Origin: Magnetococcales bacterium
GTDB lineage: Bacteria > Pseudomonadota > Magnetococcia > Magnetococcales > UBA8363
Reading direction: 5' to 3'
Assembly: GCA_015228815.1 (NCBI GenBank)
Contig: JADGCV010000008.1
Location: 56,463 to 120,462 of the forward strand
DNA length: 64,000 bases
The position numbers and the translations under genes are program-made. Shown here piece by piece: positions 1 to 8,157 of the stretch; the first letter of the stretch is position 1; every line of letters starts with the position of its first letter. The notes beneath the pieces were generated by a model. That model was not told the DNA's origin. It made no database searches and worked only from the letters and a program-made list of their open reading frames with translations.

Positions 1-203
1 AGGACTCTCAATGCCAGACCGACATGAATTTCGTCATGACCGGCGATGGTCGTTTTGTCGAAATCCAGGGTACTGCCGAAGGCAATCCGTTCACCCGGGA
101 ACAATTCAATGCCTTGCGAACGCTTGCGGAACAGGGGATCAACGAGTTGGTCCAATTGCAAAAGAACGCCCTTTCTCTTTCTCCCCAGGTTCATGATTAT
201 TGA
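1..203 (+). CDS. rph: Ribonuclease PH, C-terminal end (partial)
   Basis: The reading frame is open from the window edge (codons begin at base 3) and stops with TGA at 201-203, leaving 66 residues. The peptide contains [20 protein letters not shown], the conserved C-terminal block of RNase PH, a phosphorolytic 3'-5' exoribonuclease that trims tRNA 3' ends. Only the last quarter is present, so the catalytic core cannot be checked. It converges with hemW across a long inverted repeat. The family match is strong despite the truncation. Confidence 0.9.
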   Translation, partial: DSQCQTDMNFVMTGDGRFVEIQGTAEGNPFTREQFNALRTLAEQGINELVQLQKNALSLSPQVHDY

Positions 204-365
204 AAGAAAAAAGGGGTCTTAAGGGATTGCCCCCAGGGTTTTGATTCTTCTTTTGAATTTTCTTTTGATTTTGTTTTTCACGCGCCATTTCACCCGAATG
301 GCGCGTAAAAACAAAGTCAAAACCCTGGGGGCAATCCCTTAAGACCCCTTTTTTCTTTCAATAAT
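196..365. repeat. 49-bp perfect inverted repeat between convergent genes (repeat family copy 1)
   Basis: Arms at 196-244 and 317-365 are perfect reverse complements over 49 bases. Each arm carries the family core: TTGAAAGAAAAAAGGGGTCT next to a C/G-rich block. The 72-base spacer holds a second perfect 10-bp hairpin (280-289 with 297-306, arms ACGCGCCATT/AATGGCGCGT). The element overlaps the rph stop and lies between rph (+) and hemW (-). As RNA, either strand gives a G/C stem followed by a T-rich stretch, so bidirectional termination is likely. Related copies lie at 12528, 30220, 34559 and 63924. Confidence 0.85.
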
Positions 366-416
366 TTTGAACACGAAGAAGGATTTGAATCGTTACATTT
401 TCCGAAGGGTTCAGAT

Positions 417-1640
417 TCAGATCAGCCGGACCAGGCAGTCGTCGAGAAAATCAAGGCCCCTGGCGGTCAGGCGAATGATGGAATCATCCAGTTCGAGGAA
501 ACCTTCTTCGACAAGAAAATCGACCTCCTCCTTTTTTGTTTCCGCCAGATCCTTTCCCGCGATGCGATGATAGAGCCTTCTCGAAATGCCGGAGGACAGC
601 CGTAAACCCATGAGAAGACAAAGACCCGCCTCTTCTTCCGGGGGTGAATATTCGATCCAGGCATGAGGGGAACGTCCCGCTCGGGTCGCCCTGAGATAGG
701 CCTCCAGAGGCCAATGGTTGACGCAACGGATGACATGATCTCCGGCCAGGGTGATCCTGCCATGCGCGGCGGGTCCGGCCCCCAGGTAGTCTCCGGAACG
801 CCAGATTTCCAGATTGTGCCGGCAGTAGCGACGATTGCGGGCATGGTTGGAGATTTCATAGCGTTCCCAACCCCTTGATCCAAGAATTTGCAGGGTTTCC
901 AGATAAAGATCCGCCGCCGTTTCCGCATCGGGCAATACCCATCGACCATCCTGTAATTTTCGATCCAAAAATGTTCCCGGTTCGACCGAGAGGGCATAAC
1001 AGGAAAGATGTTCCGGTTCCAGGTTCATGGCGCAATCGAGTTCGTCGCGCCAAAGATCCAGGGTATGTCCTGGAGAACCATGAATCAAATCAAGGTTGAT
1101 GTTGTCGAACCCCGCGCGTCGTGCCGCGGCGAAGGTCGTGCGTGCCTGATGGACGGAATGTGGTCGGCCCAGCACGTCAAGACGGTGGTCGTCGAACGCC
1201 TGGACGCCCAGGCTCAGGCGGTTGACACCACAGGCACGCCATTCCGATAATTTTGACAAGTCCGTCGATTCAGGATTGGCTTCGAGGGTGATTTCCACAT
1301 TCCGGTCCAATGACCAGCACGAAACGATGTGTTCGAGAATGCCTCCGATCAGTCTGGGGGAAAGGATCGAAGGGGTCCCGCCTCCAAGGAAGATCGAGGT
1401 GACCCGTCGTTCCCGGGTATTCATGGCACGGGCTTGAAAATCAAGGTCACGAAGAAGCCCCTGGAACCAGGCCTCGGAATCGGTCGCGCAATGCGTCACC
1501 GAATGATAGGCGCAATAATGACATTTGATCCTGCAAAACGGTACGTGTACATAGATGGCCAGGGATTGGGCAGTGGTCGGGGATGACTGTTCCGCTCCCT
1601 CCCTGGGTTCAGGACCGTCGAAAGAAAAAAGGGGGCGCAA
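417..1640 (-). CDS. hemW: Radical SAM heme chaperone HemW (coproporphyrinogen III oxidase-like)
   Basis: The 407-residue protein has the HemW N-terminal signature YVHVPFCRIKCHYCAYHS, with the CxxxCxYC cluster that binds the SAM-associated 4Fe-4S centre. Next comes the FLGGGTPS glycine-rich motif, a TIM-barrel core and a C-terminal HemN-like domain. HemW delivers heme to respiratory enzymes, and true HemN function is unlikely given this N-terminus. The longest frame starts at TTG (1640), 4 bases after the stop of the upstream transporter gene. A start nearer the YVHVPF motif would give the usual length of about 380 residues, so the exact start is open. Confidence 0.88.
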   Translation of the reverse strand: MRPLFSFDGPEPREGAEQSSPTTAQSLAIYVHVPFCRIKCHYCAYHSVTHCATDSEAWFQGLLRDLDFQARAMNTRERRVTSIFLGGGTPSILSPRLIGGILEHIVSCWSLDRNVEITLEANPESTDLSKLSEWRACGVNRLSLGVQAFDDHRLDVLGRPHSVHQARTTFAAARRAGFDNINLDLIHGSPGHTLDLWRDELDCAMNLEPEHLSCYALSVEPGTFLDRKLQDGRWVLPDAETAADLYLETLQILGSRGWERYEISNHARNRRYCRHNLEIWRSGDYLGAGPAAHGRITLAGDHVIRCVNHWPLEAYLRATRAGRSPHAWIEYSPPEEEAGLCLLMGLRLSSGISRRLYHRIAGKDLAETKKEEVDFLVEEGFLELDDSIIRLTARGLDFLDDCLVRLI

Positions 1641-1644
1641 CGCA

Positions 1645-2553
1645 TCATCCTTTCAACAGGGTGGCCAGGAGCGGCAAAAGAATCAGAGACAGGAAAATGC
1701 CCCAGCCGACCATGGCGGCGGCAAGCTCCACCGCCAGACCCGAGGCCGCGGCAATGGCGCCGGCGGTGATCATGGGAGGCATGCCCGCCTCGAAAACGGC
1801 AATGATGGCGGGAGGGGAGGTCCATCCCAGGAGCAGACACATTCCCAGGGCCAGGGCGGGGGCCAGGACCATCTTGATTCCAAGTCCGGTCACGAGGGGC
1901 GCCAGGTAGACCCGGGAAAGGTGCGATTTCAGGCTGAATCCCACCGCCACCATGACGACCGGCACGAGGGTGTCGGCAAGACGTTGCAACACCGGCATGA
2001 TTTCCGGACTCTTCAAAAATCGCCCCGCGACAAGCGCCGTCATCAGGGCGGCAAAGGAGGGAAAGGTCAGAATGCGACGCAGGATCGCCGTTGGCGGGAG
2101 TCGCGGTCCCCCAGTCTCCTGGTACCAGGTGGCCACGATCGCCCCATAGGTCGAAAGGGCGAGAAATGATCCGGTCTGATCGTATAAAATACCATAGGGC
2201 ACCTGATCCGGTCCGAACATCGCCTCGATCATCGGAATTCCCAAAAACGAGGTGTTGCCCAAAGGAACCGTCAACATCAGGCAACCGGTGACCTCCCGCG
2301 ACCATTTCAGTCTCCGGGACACGACAACGACCAGAATTGCCGAAAGGAGGAGCATGAGCCATGGAATGAGGACCGGTATCATGAGATCGGTCGAAAATTC
2401 AAGACGTGGAATCTGGATCAGAATCAATGCCGGCAACGAAACATGGAGGACATATTGATTGAGCGCCTGCGGGGTTTCCCTGGGAAAAACGGAAAGCCGG
2501 CGAAGGGCCATTCCCAGGAACAACAGGATCATGATGAAGACAAGGTTGTTCAT
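1645..2553 (-). CDS. AEC (auxin efflux carrier) family transporter
   Basis: A 302-residue, highly hydrophobic protein starting MNNLVFIMILLFLGMALRRL. It has about ten membrane segments in two halves and the AEC pattern of conserved Asn/Gly/Pro in segments 1 and 6, for example LGNTSFLGIPM. AEC proteins export or exchange small organic anions such as malate, or are orphan permeases. The substrate here is unknown. I chose ATG at 2553 because it begins the first membrane segment; a longer frame to 2601 only adds a hydrophilic leader. The gene lies 4 bases upstream of hemW on the same strand, so the two are probably co-transcribed. Confidence 0.8.
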   Translation of the reverse strand: MNNLVFIMILLFLGMALRRLSVFPRETPQALNQYVLHVSLPALILIQIPRLEFSTDLMIPVLIPWLMLLLSAILVVVVSRRLKWSREVTGCLMLTVPLGNTSFLGIPMIEAMFGPDQVPYGILYDQTGSFLALSTYGAIVATWYQETGGPRLPPTAILRRILTFPSFAALMTALVAGRFLKSPEIMPVLQRLADTLVPVVMVAVGFSLKSHLSRVYLAPLVTGLGIKMVLAPALALGMCLLLGWTSPPAIIAVFEAGMPPMITAGAIAAASGLAVELAAAMVGWGIFLSLILLPLLATLLKG

Positions 2554-2901
2554 TGGCCGATTTTTCGATCCGGGGAAAGCGATGGCGGTGGACAGGAACA
2601 AGCCAGGGCAACGAGGATTGAAGAAATCAGCAAGAGATGGAAAACGGGTCCATCGGGTGTTGTTGGCGCGGGCATCATTTTCATTGATGGCATGGAAAGT
2701 GCGTATAACGGTTCGTTAATTCCAGTTGAAGAATCCTTGGAATTGATCGTGTCGCGAAGGACCGCCTGGTTTGGCGGACGGGTTCAAGATTGCGTCGGGA
2801 GTCATGGCGATGGCATTCCTTGGGTGTTGGAAATTTGACGGAATCGAGGGAAAGTTCGTTCGAACCGCCTTTGCATCTTTCATGGACGGGAACGGTCGCA
2901 A
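2554..2901. other. Intergenic region between divergent genes
   Basis: 348 bases separate the AEC transporter (-) from the kinase/FGE gene (+) and must hold promoters for both directions. I see no convincing -35/-10 pair, operator palindrome or small gene. Open frames here are short and have no recognisable content. Confidence 0.5.
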
Positions 2902-5900
2902 ATGAAAAAAGGTCTCATTCTCGCCGGACGTTATGCACTCCAGCAGGAACTTGGTCAGGGTCTTTTCGGGGATGCCTATCTGGCCCATGACGAGAGTACC
3001 GGACTGACGGTCACCGTCAAGACGCTCGCCGAGCGGGTGCGCCGGGACGATCGCATTCTGGCCGACATAAAACGCAATTTTCAGTTGTTGCAAAATCTGG
3101 ATCATCCGCACATCGTCAAGATGCACGCCCTGGAGTTCGATGCCCTGACGCAGGAACATTTTCTGGTGCGGGAGTATGTTTCGGGGATGACGTTGACGGA
3201 ACATCGGATACGCAACGGGGGTGGCCGGTTGCCTTTGGCGGAAGCATTGGAACTATGCCGGCAGATTGCCTTGGCCCTGGATCATGCCCACCGTTCGTTG
3301 CTGCATCGTGATCTGAAGCCGGACAACATCCTGATCACTCCGGCGGGGGAAGTCAAGCTGATCAATTTTTGTCTGATTCCGGAACCTCTGGCCAAGGAGA
3401 TTCGTTTCGAGAACATGGTCCGGGATCTGGAATCGGCCAGCCGGATGCATGGCTACATGGCCCCGGAACAGTTTTTTGGTTTTCCGCCGCCGGGACCGGC
3501 GGCGGATCGGTATGCCCTGGCGGCCATCTTCCATGAATTGATTTCAGGCCGTTCCCCCTTCGATCAACCGGAACCGCAGGCGTTGATGCATGCTGTCTGC
3601 AACATGGCGCCGCCGCTGTTGAAGGAAGTTGGGAAACGGAGGAACCGCCTGGTCCAACTGGCGATGTCCAAGGATCCTGGAAAAAGGTTTCCTTCCGCCA
3701 TTTCGTTCATCGAGTCCCTTGAGGCGTCACCGCTGGCTCTGATGGGTCACTATGCCGGACCTTTGCTGGTGGCCCTTTTGGTGGTCGTGGTGACGGCTGG
3801 TTTGGGGTGGTACTACCGCGGACATGTCGGCGTGGACGGGTTGATGACGGCCATGCCTGGTATTTCGGCGGAGGTGACGGCGCCATCATCCCGGAGTGAT
3901 TCGCTCCGGAGTGTCGCCCCTCGGGAGGATGGCGAGGCGGTCGCGACGGTCGAACAGGGACAGACGGTCATGCTGCGGGTCGAGAGCCGACCGGGTGGGG
4001 CCCGGGTGACCCTGGATGGCAAACAGTTGGGGACGACTCCCTTGACGGTCGGTCAGGTGATTCGCGGGCGGTATGCCTTGAGGTTGGAAAAGCAGGGGTA
4101 TAACGACGTTGTGGTGGATATGGAACTGGCCGAGGATACGGTCGTGGATTTGAGTCTGGATGAAATTTTGCCGGAAGAAACGGTTGCGGCGGCTCGGGGG
4201 GGCAAGGCCGCCAAGGAAGGGGTGTCGGGAAAGGATTCCACCACGGGGGATGGGGTGCGGGATCAGGTGGCGCTTCCGCTCCGACCGGCCCAGGAATCGG
4301 CGGCAATGGAACTGGCCGGGAATGGGGCGGCTTTGTCGGAGAAAGGGGGTTCCGGGGCGGGGGCTGGCGTGAAGGAACCGACGGCGGTGGAAGATTCGCC
4401 GGTGGATCGCTCCGGCCTGTCGCGGGAACAGGGTGTTTCGACGGACGGATCGACCGTGGCCGAGGGGTCGGATGGAGGTGTTTCCGGGGCGATGAAGGTT
4501 GACTCCAGGCCGGAATCCGCGGCGGTTGGGAAAAACGGTATCGATTCGGGTGAATCTCCGGCCAGGGTGGGTGAAGGCGATCCCGAGGGGGTGAATGATC
4601 GGGAGGCGGAACGGGTGGTTTTGCCTGGGATTCCGGAGACCACCGCCACCGAGGCCATTCATGCGGCAATCTGGGGAACGGAGGTGGTTCGAGTGGCCGG
4701 TGTCGATGGCCCGGTCTCCATTCCCGAGCCTCCTCCCTTGGCGCGGCGATCCGGGAGTTCCGCCGTGGAGCCGTCGATGGCGGATGATCGGGGTTCATCG
4801 AGCGAGCCATTTCTGGAGGGCGATTCGCGGGTGAGGGGGCAAGGTGAACCTGGGCCTGTTCCGGCGCCGAAGCGTGTCCTCGCGGCGGGGGCCGATGGCC
4901 AGCCTTTGGCGGCGGCGGGAAAAGTGGCGGATGGTGATGGTGGGGTCAGCCGCATGGAGGGGGTATCCCTGGCCGAGGCCATGGGGGAGGGGATTCCTTT
5001 CCGGGACGGCAAGGGGGATGAAATGTTGCCGTCGCGGGGGGCGGTGCCGTCGAAGATTGGCGGGGATGGGGATTCCCAGGCGGCGGTTTTGCCCGACGAT
5101 CCCCGCATCCTCGGATGGCTCAAGGAGGCGGCGCGTCATTTTCGCGCCATGCGTCTGACCTTTCCCCAAGGTGAGAATGCCTTGGAGCGGTATGACGCCG
5201 TTTTGGCCCTTGTTCCCGATCACAAGGCGGCCCTGGAGGGAAAACAAAAGATTGCCGATCGCCTTTTGTCTCTGGCCGAGGAGGATATCGAGGAGGATCG
5301 TCTTTCGCAACCCGAGGGGAGGAATGCCCTGTCACGGATCGCGGTGGCGCGCCGGATCGATCCGGAAAACGCGAAATCTCTCCTTCTGTTGAAGGCGGTT
5401 GGCGAAAAATATGTCGCCCTGGCCCGGCAGGCGGCCAGAAGGAGCGATCGACCGATCGTGGAAGCCCGGCTGGCCCAGGCGGCCGAGCTGGCTCCCGAAA
5501 GCACCCTGGTGGCCGAGGCCTACCGTGATCTGCTGCAACGGGAATGGGTTCCCCAGCCTGGGCCGGCGCTGGCCGGTTCCGCGAACCCATCCGCCACGGG
5601 TGTGAATACAGAACACGATCCTGTTCCGGCAACCACGGAAAAACCTGTCGCGATTGCGGCCATTCCTCTTTCGCCGGCTCCGGGTTCCACGGGCCAACCC
5701 CCTTCGGCGGCGAAGGCAACATGGCAGGATCCGGTGACCGGCATGGAATTCATCGAAATTTCCGATGGATGTTTCAATATGGGGAACGAGGATGGCGATG
5801 CGGATGAATCACCGGTCCACAAGGTATGTCTTGACCGTTACCGGATCTCCAGACTGGAGGTGACCCAGGGGGTATGGAAAAAGGTGATGGGGGCCAACAA

Positions 5901-6447
5901 CAACCCCTCCAGGTTCAGCCAGGACGATCAACTTCCCGTCGATTCGGTCTCCTGGCTCATGGCGATGGAGTTCATTCAGCGCCTGAACGAAAAATCCTCG
6001 GTGATGTTTCGTTTGCCGACCGAGGCGGAATGGGAAAATGCCTGTCGGGCCGGAGGGACGGATCCTTATCAGTTCGGTTCCGTCATCCGGACCACCCAGG
6101 CCAACTTCAATGGTTCCCAACCGCTTCCCGGAGAGGAAACCGGTTCTTTCCGCAGGACCACGACCCTGGTCGGTTCCTTTCCTTCCAACCGTTTCGGGCT
6201 TCATGACATGCACGGCAATGTCTATGAATGGGTCGAGGATTGGTATGTGAAGGACTATTACCAGAAATCACCCCAACGCAATCCTCTGGCGAGCGATGAC
6301 AGTTCGTCGCTTCATGTCCTTCGTGGTGGGGCGTGGCACAGCAATTCGGGTAATCTGCGTTGTGGTTACCGTTATCGCGGGCGCCCTGATTTCAATAATT
6401 TTGGCAACGGCTTCCGGCTGGCAAGTTCCGTGACCGGTGGCGGGTGA
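2902..6447 (+). CDS. Membrane Ser/Thr (pseudo)kinase with PEGA and FGE-sulfatase domains
   Basis: 1181 residues. Residues 9-270 are a eukaryote-like protein kinase: glycine loop ELGQGLFGDAY, ATP lysine K40, HRDLKPDN at 135-142, APE motif present. The DFG motif at 155-157 reads NFC, so the metal-binding Asp is Asn and activity is doubtful. One membrane helix (about 283-303) places the rest outside. A PEGA domain follows (about 345-420, with GTTPLTVG), then a long low-complexity Gly/Ser/Glu/Pro linker, a helical TPR-like stretch (about 735-880), and a C-terminal FGE-sulfatase domain (about 940-1178) with FNMGNEDGDADESPVHKV and RLPTEAEWENACR. The FGE end is not DGR-like. Its partner is unknown; it may be an envelope sensor. 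Confidence 0.85.
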   Translation: MKKGLILAGRYALQQELGQGLFGDAYLAHDESTGLTVTVKTLAERVRRDDRILADIKRNFQLLQNLDHPHIVKMHALEFDALTQEHFLVREYVSGMTLTEHRIRNGGGRLPLAEALELCRQIALALDHAHRSLLHRDLKPDNILITPAGEVKLINFCLIPEPLAKEIRFENMVRDLESASRMHGYMAPEQFFGFPPPGPAADRYALAAIFHELISGRSPFDQPEPQALMHAVCNMAPPLLKEVGKRRNRLVQLAMSKDPGKRFPSAISFIESLEASPLALMGHYAGPLLVALLVVVVTAGLGWYYRGHVGVDGLMTAMPGISAEVTAPSSRSDSLRSVAPREDGEAVATVEQGQTVMLRVESRPGGARVTLDGKQLGTTPLTVGQVIRGRYALRLEKQGYNDVVVDMELAEDTVVDLSLDEILPEETVAAARGGKAAKEGVSGKDSTTGDGVRDQVALPLRPAQESAAMELAGNGAALSEKGGSGAGAGVKEPTAVEDSPVDRSGLSREQGVSTDGSTVAEGSDGGVSGAMKVDSRPESAAVGKNGIDSGESPARVGEGDPEGVNDREAERVVLPGIPETTATEAIHAAIWGTEVVRVAGVDGPVSIPEPPPLARRSGSSAVEPSMADDRGSSSEPFLEGDSRVRGQGEPGPVPAPKRVLAAGADGQPLAAAGKVADGDGGVSRMEGVSLAEAMGEGIPFRDGKGDEMLPSRGAVPSKIGGDGDSQAAVLPDDPRILGWLKEAARHFRAMRLTFPQGENALERYDAVLALVPDHKAALEGKQKIADRLLSLAEEDIEEDRLSQPEGRNALSRIAVARRIDPENAKSLLLLKAVGEKYVALARQAARRSDRPIVEARLAQAAELAPESTLVAEAYRDLLQREWVPQPGPALAGSANPSATGVNTEHDPVPATTEKPVAIAAIPLSPAPGSTGQPPSAAKATWQDPVTGMEFIEISDGCFNMGNEDGDADESPVHKVCLDRYRISRLEVTQGVWKKVMGANNNPSRFSQDDQLPVDSVSWLMAMEFIQRLNEKSSVMFRLPTEAEWENACRAGGTDPYQFGSVIRTTQANFNGSQPLPGEETGSFRRTTTLVGSFPSNRFGLHDMHGNVYEWVEDWYVKDYYQKSPQRNPLASDDSSSLHVLRGGAWHSNSGNLRCGYRYRGRPDFNNFGNGFRLASSVTGGG

Positions 6448-6542
6448 GATGGACCCCTTCGCAAGGACAATTTTTCGTGAAAATGAAACGGGTTGAGACG
6501 AGAATGGGGAACAATCCAACCACGAGAAGGAAGACCCCCTCC

Positions 6543-6833
6543 ATGACCCTGGCTGAAGAAATTTACCAACGCGCCCAACATTTGCCCGAGGACAAGGTTG
6601 TAGAGGTTCTTGATTTCATTGGATACATTGAAATGATGTTGGAGCGGCGACAACGGGCTGGTCAACCATCCACTCCGATTCCGGAAAAGTTGGCAACTTT
6701 TGTCACCGCCACCATTCCGATCATCGAAGATGAAGCCCCCACTGACGATTGGCCGGAACCCATCCATGGAGTTCATTGGGACGATCACATTTCCTTGCGG
6801 CGGGAAGACATGTATGGTGATGATGGGCGATAA
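6543..6833 (+). CDS. Antitoxin, DUF2281-like, of a PIN-type toxin-antitoxin pair
   Basis: A 96-residue acidic protein starting MTLAEEIYQRAQHLPEDKVV, with LDFIGYIEMML, the helix pattern of short DUF2281-type antitoxins that precede PIN toxins. The frame stays open upstream to 6444, where a GTG overlaps the stop of the kinase gene, but family length and composition favour ATG 6543. The C-terminal WDDHISLRREDMYGDDGR resembles toxin-contacting tails. The next gene starts inside this one (from 6814), the usual coupling for such pairs. The toxin appears broken, so the antitoxin may be an orphan. Confidence 0.7.
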   Translation: MTLAEEIYQRAQHLPEDKVVEVLDFIGYIEMMLERRQRAGQPSTPIPEKLATFVTATIPIIEDEAPTDDWPEPIHGVHWDDHISLRREDMYGDDGR

Positions 6834-7271
6834 TCTTCTGTTTCTGGACACGAATATTTTGGTTTATGCTGGTGTGGCCGAGTCCCCGTATCACGGAATA
6901 TGTGTCCATTTTCTCAAGGAGCAGCGTCGTTCCGGTGTCACATTAGTGGCCAGTCGCCAAGTCATGCGGGAGTTCATGGCGACACTTTCCCGTCCACAAT
7001 GGGCTTTCCCTGTCGTTCAGAGGGAAAAAATTGTGCGTATGGTTGTTGCGTTCCAGAGACGCATGGCGGTTTGTGACGACCACACCCTGGTCGGTACCCA
7101 TTTGTTGCGACTCTTCGCGGAAATACCCGTGGGCGGCAAACAGGTACATGATGCCAACTCGTCGCCACCATGCTGGCCCATGGTATTCCCACCCTGGCCA
7201 CCTACAATCTGGCCGATTTTCGCCGTTTCGAGCCTTTCATCCGCCTGATCACGCCGGGAACATCGTCATGA
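6814..7271 (+). pseudogene. PIN-domain toxin (VapC-like), single-base frameshift near 7158
   Basis: The frame begins at one of the ATGs at 6814, 6820 or 6823, overlapping the antitoxin stop. It encodes LLFLDTNILVYA (first catalytic Asp), MREFMATL (conserved Glu) and VHDAN (third acidic residue). After VHDAN at about 7158 the frame turns into Pro/Trp-rich junk ending at 7248. Moving to the frame whose codons start at 7158 restores a typical PIN end: LVATMLAHGIPTLATYNLAD, then FRRFEPF and a stop at 7269-7271. One missing C (AACCTC to AACTC) explains this. Either the toxin is inactivated or the assembly has a one-base error. Confidence 0.8.
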
Positions 7272-7331
7272 GTCTCACCATCGGCAATCCGTGGGGCATC
7301 CGGTGTTGATCCGGGAGAGTGTGTGACATGG

Positions 7332-7366
7332 TTGACGTGCGGATAATAATTCGATATTAATGGAAT
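7332..7366 (+). promoter_or_regulatory. Putative arsR promoter with overlapping operator
   Basis: TTGACG at 7332-7337 is followed after exactly 17 bases by TATTAA at 7355-7360, a plausible sigma70 -35/-10 pair. An ATTC-N10-GAAT inverted repeat (7349-7366) covers the -10 box, and the arsR ATG follows at 7376. An operator over the -10 of an autoregulated repressor gene fits ArsR control. The boxes were matched by eye. Confidence 0.5.
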
Positions 7367-7375
7367 TGTCAAAAT

Positions 7376-7732
7376 ATGGATCTGATCAAGGCTTCTCGTT
7401 TGCTTGGGGCATTGGGTCATGAATCGCGTCTGGCCATTTTTCGTCTGTTGGTGGAGGCGGGACAGGAAGGGGTGATTGCCAGTGCCATTGGGGAACGGCT
7501 GGGGATGGCGCCTGCGACCTTGTCGTTTCACCTGGCCCATTTGAGCCGGTCGGGTCTGATCGAGGGGCGGCGCGAGGGGCGTTTCATCCATTATTCGGCC
7601 CGATTTCCGGTGATGGAGGCGTTGATTGCCTTCCTGACCCACAACTGTTGCCAGGGAAAGGAATGCCTGTCGCGTCCCTTTGGCGGTGGTTGGCGAATGA
7701 AGGATCCATCCAACGTGGAGGAGGAGCGGTGA
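7376..7732 (+). CDS. arsR: ArsR-family arsenite-responsive repressor
   Basis: 118 residues with a winged helix: ALGHESRLAIFRLL, then recognition helix GMAPATLSFHLAHLSRSGLI and wing REGRFIHYSA. The classic ELCVCDL metal site of helix 3 is absent. Instead, C91, C92 and C97 in NCCQGKEC near the C-terminus resemble the arsenite site of the second ArsR type (for example in Acidithiobacillus). It heads an arsR-arsC-acr3 operon; its stop overlaps the arsC start by 4 bases. Expected role: repress the operon until As(III) binds. Confidence 0.9.
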   Translation: MDLIKASRLLGALGHESRLAIFRLLVEAGQEGVIASAIGERLGMAPATLSFHLAHLSRSGLIEGRREGRFIHYSARFPVMEALIAFLTHNCCQGKECLSRPFGGGWRMKDPSNVEEER

Positions 7733-8145
7733 ACGATAACGGAAAGACGGTATTGGTGCTGTGTACCGGCAACTCATGCCGGTCGCAGATGGCCGAGGTG
7801 ATTGTGAACCGGGAATTGACGGGAAAGGTTCGGGCGTTGTCGGCGGGGACGAGACCTCAGCCCAGGGTGGCGGAAGGGGCCTTGTCGGCACTTGCCCTGG
7901 CGGGATATCCGACGGAAGGTCTTTTTCCGAAGGATGTCACGGCCATTTTGCACGAGCGGATCGATCTTGTTGTCACCGTTTGCGACAATGCCCGCGAGAC
8001 CTGTCCTGTGTTTCCCCGTCCGATACCGCATCTTCATCTTCCGTTCCACGATCCGCATGGGGAGGGGCTCGACAGTTTCATCAGGGTGCGGGACGATATT
8101 CGTACCCGGTTGGTCCCGGAGATTTGGGCGGCGTTCGGGCTTTGA
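7729..8145 (+). CDS. arsC: Arsenate reductase, thioredoxin-coupled low-molecular-weight phosphatase type
   Basis: 138 residues from GTG 7729, which overlaps the arsR stop (GTGA). The P-loop LVLCTGNSCRSQMAE gives the CX5R nucleophile motif, and TVCDNARETCPVF supplies the two further cysteines used to pass the disulfide to thioredoxin. This is the pI258-type ArsC, unrelated to the glutaredoxin-type enzyme. It reduces As(V) to As(III), which the next gene exports. Longer upstream frames only extend into arsR. Confidence 0.92.
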   Translation: MNDNGKTVLVLCTGNSCRSQMAEVIVNRELTGKVRALSAGTRPQPRVAEGALSALALAGYPTEGLFPKDVTAILHERIDLVVTVCDNARETCPVFPRPIPHLHLPFHDPHGEGLDSFIRVRDDIRTRLVPEIWAAFGL

Positions 8146-8157
8146 TTGGAGACCGGA

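Noticed and set aside
280..306. Inner hairpin of repeat copy 1 as an intrinsic terminator
   Set aside because: The 10-bp stem is perfect, but it is followed by A-rich sequence on both strands, not T. The outer arms are the better terminator.
6200..6444. FGE end of the giant kinase protein as a third DGR variable region
   Set aside because: The ending resembles the fold's usual sequence, but it does not share the fixed codons of the other two copies, uses AAT as well as AAC, and has no paralogue for comparison.
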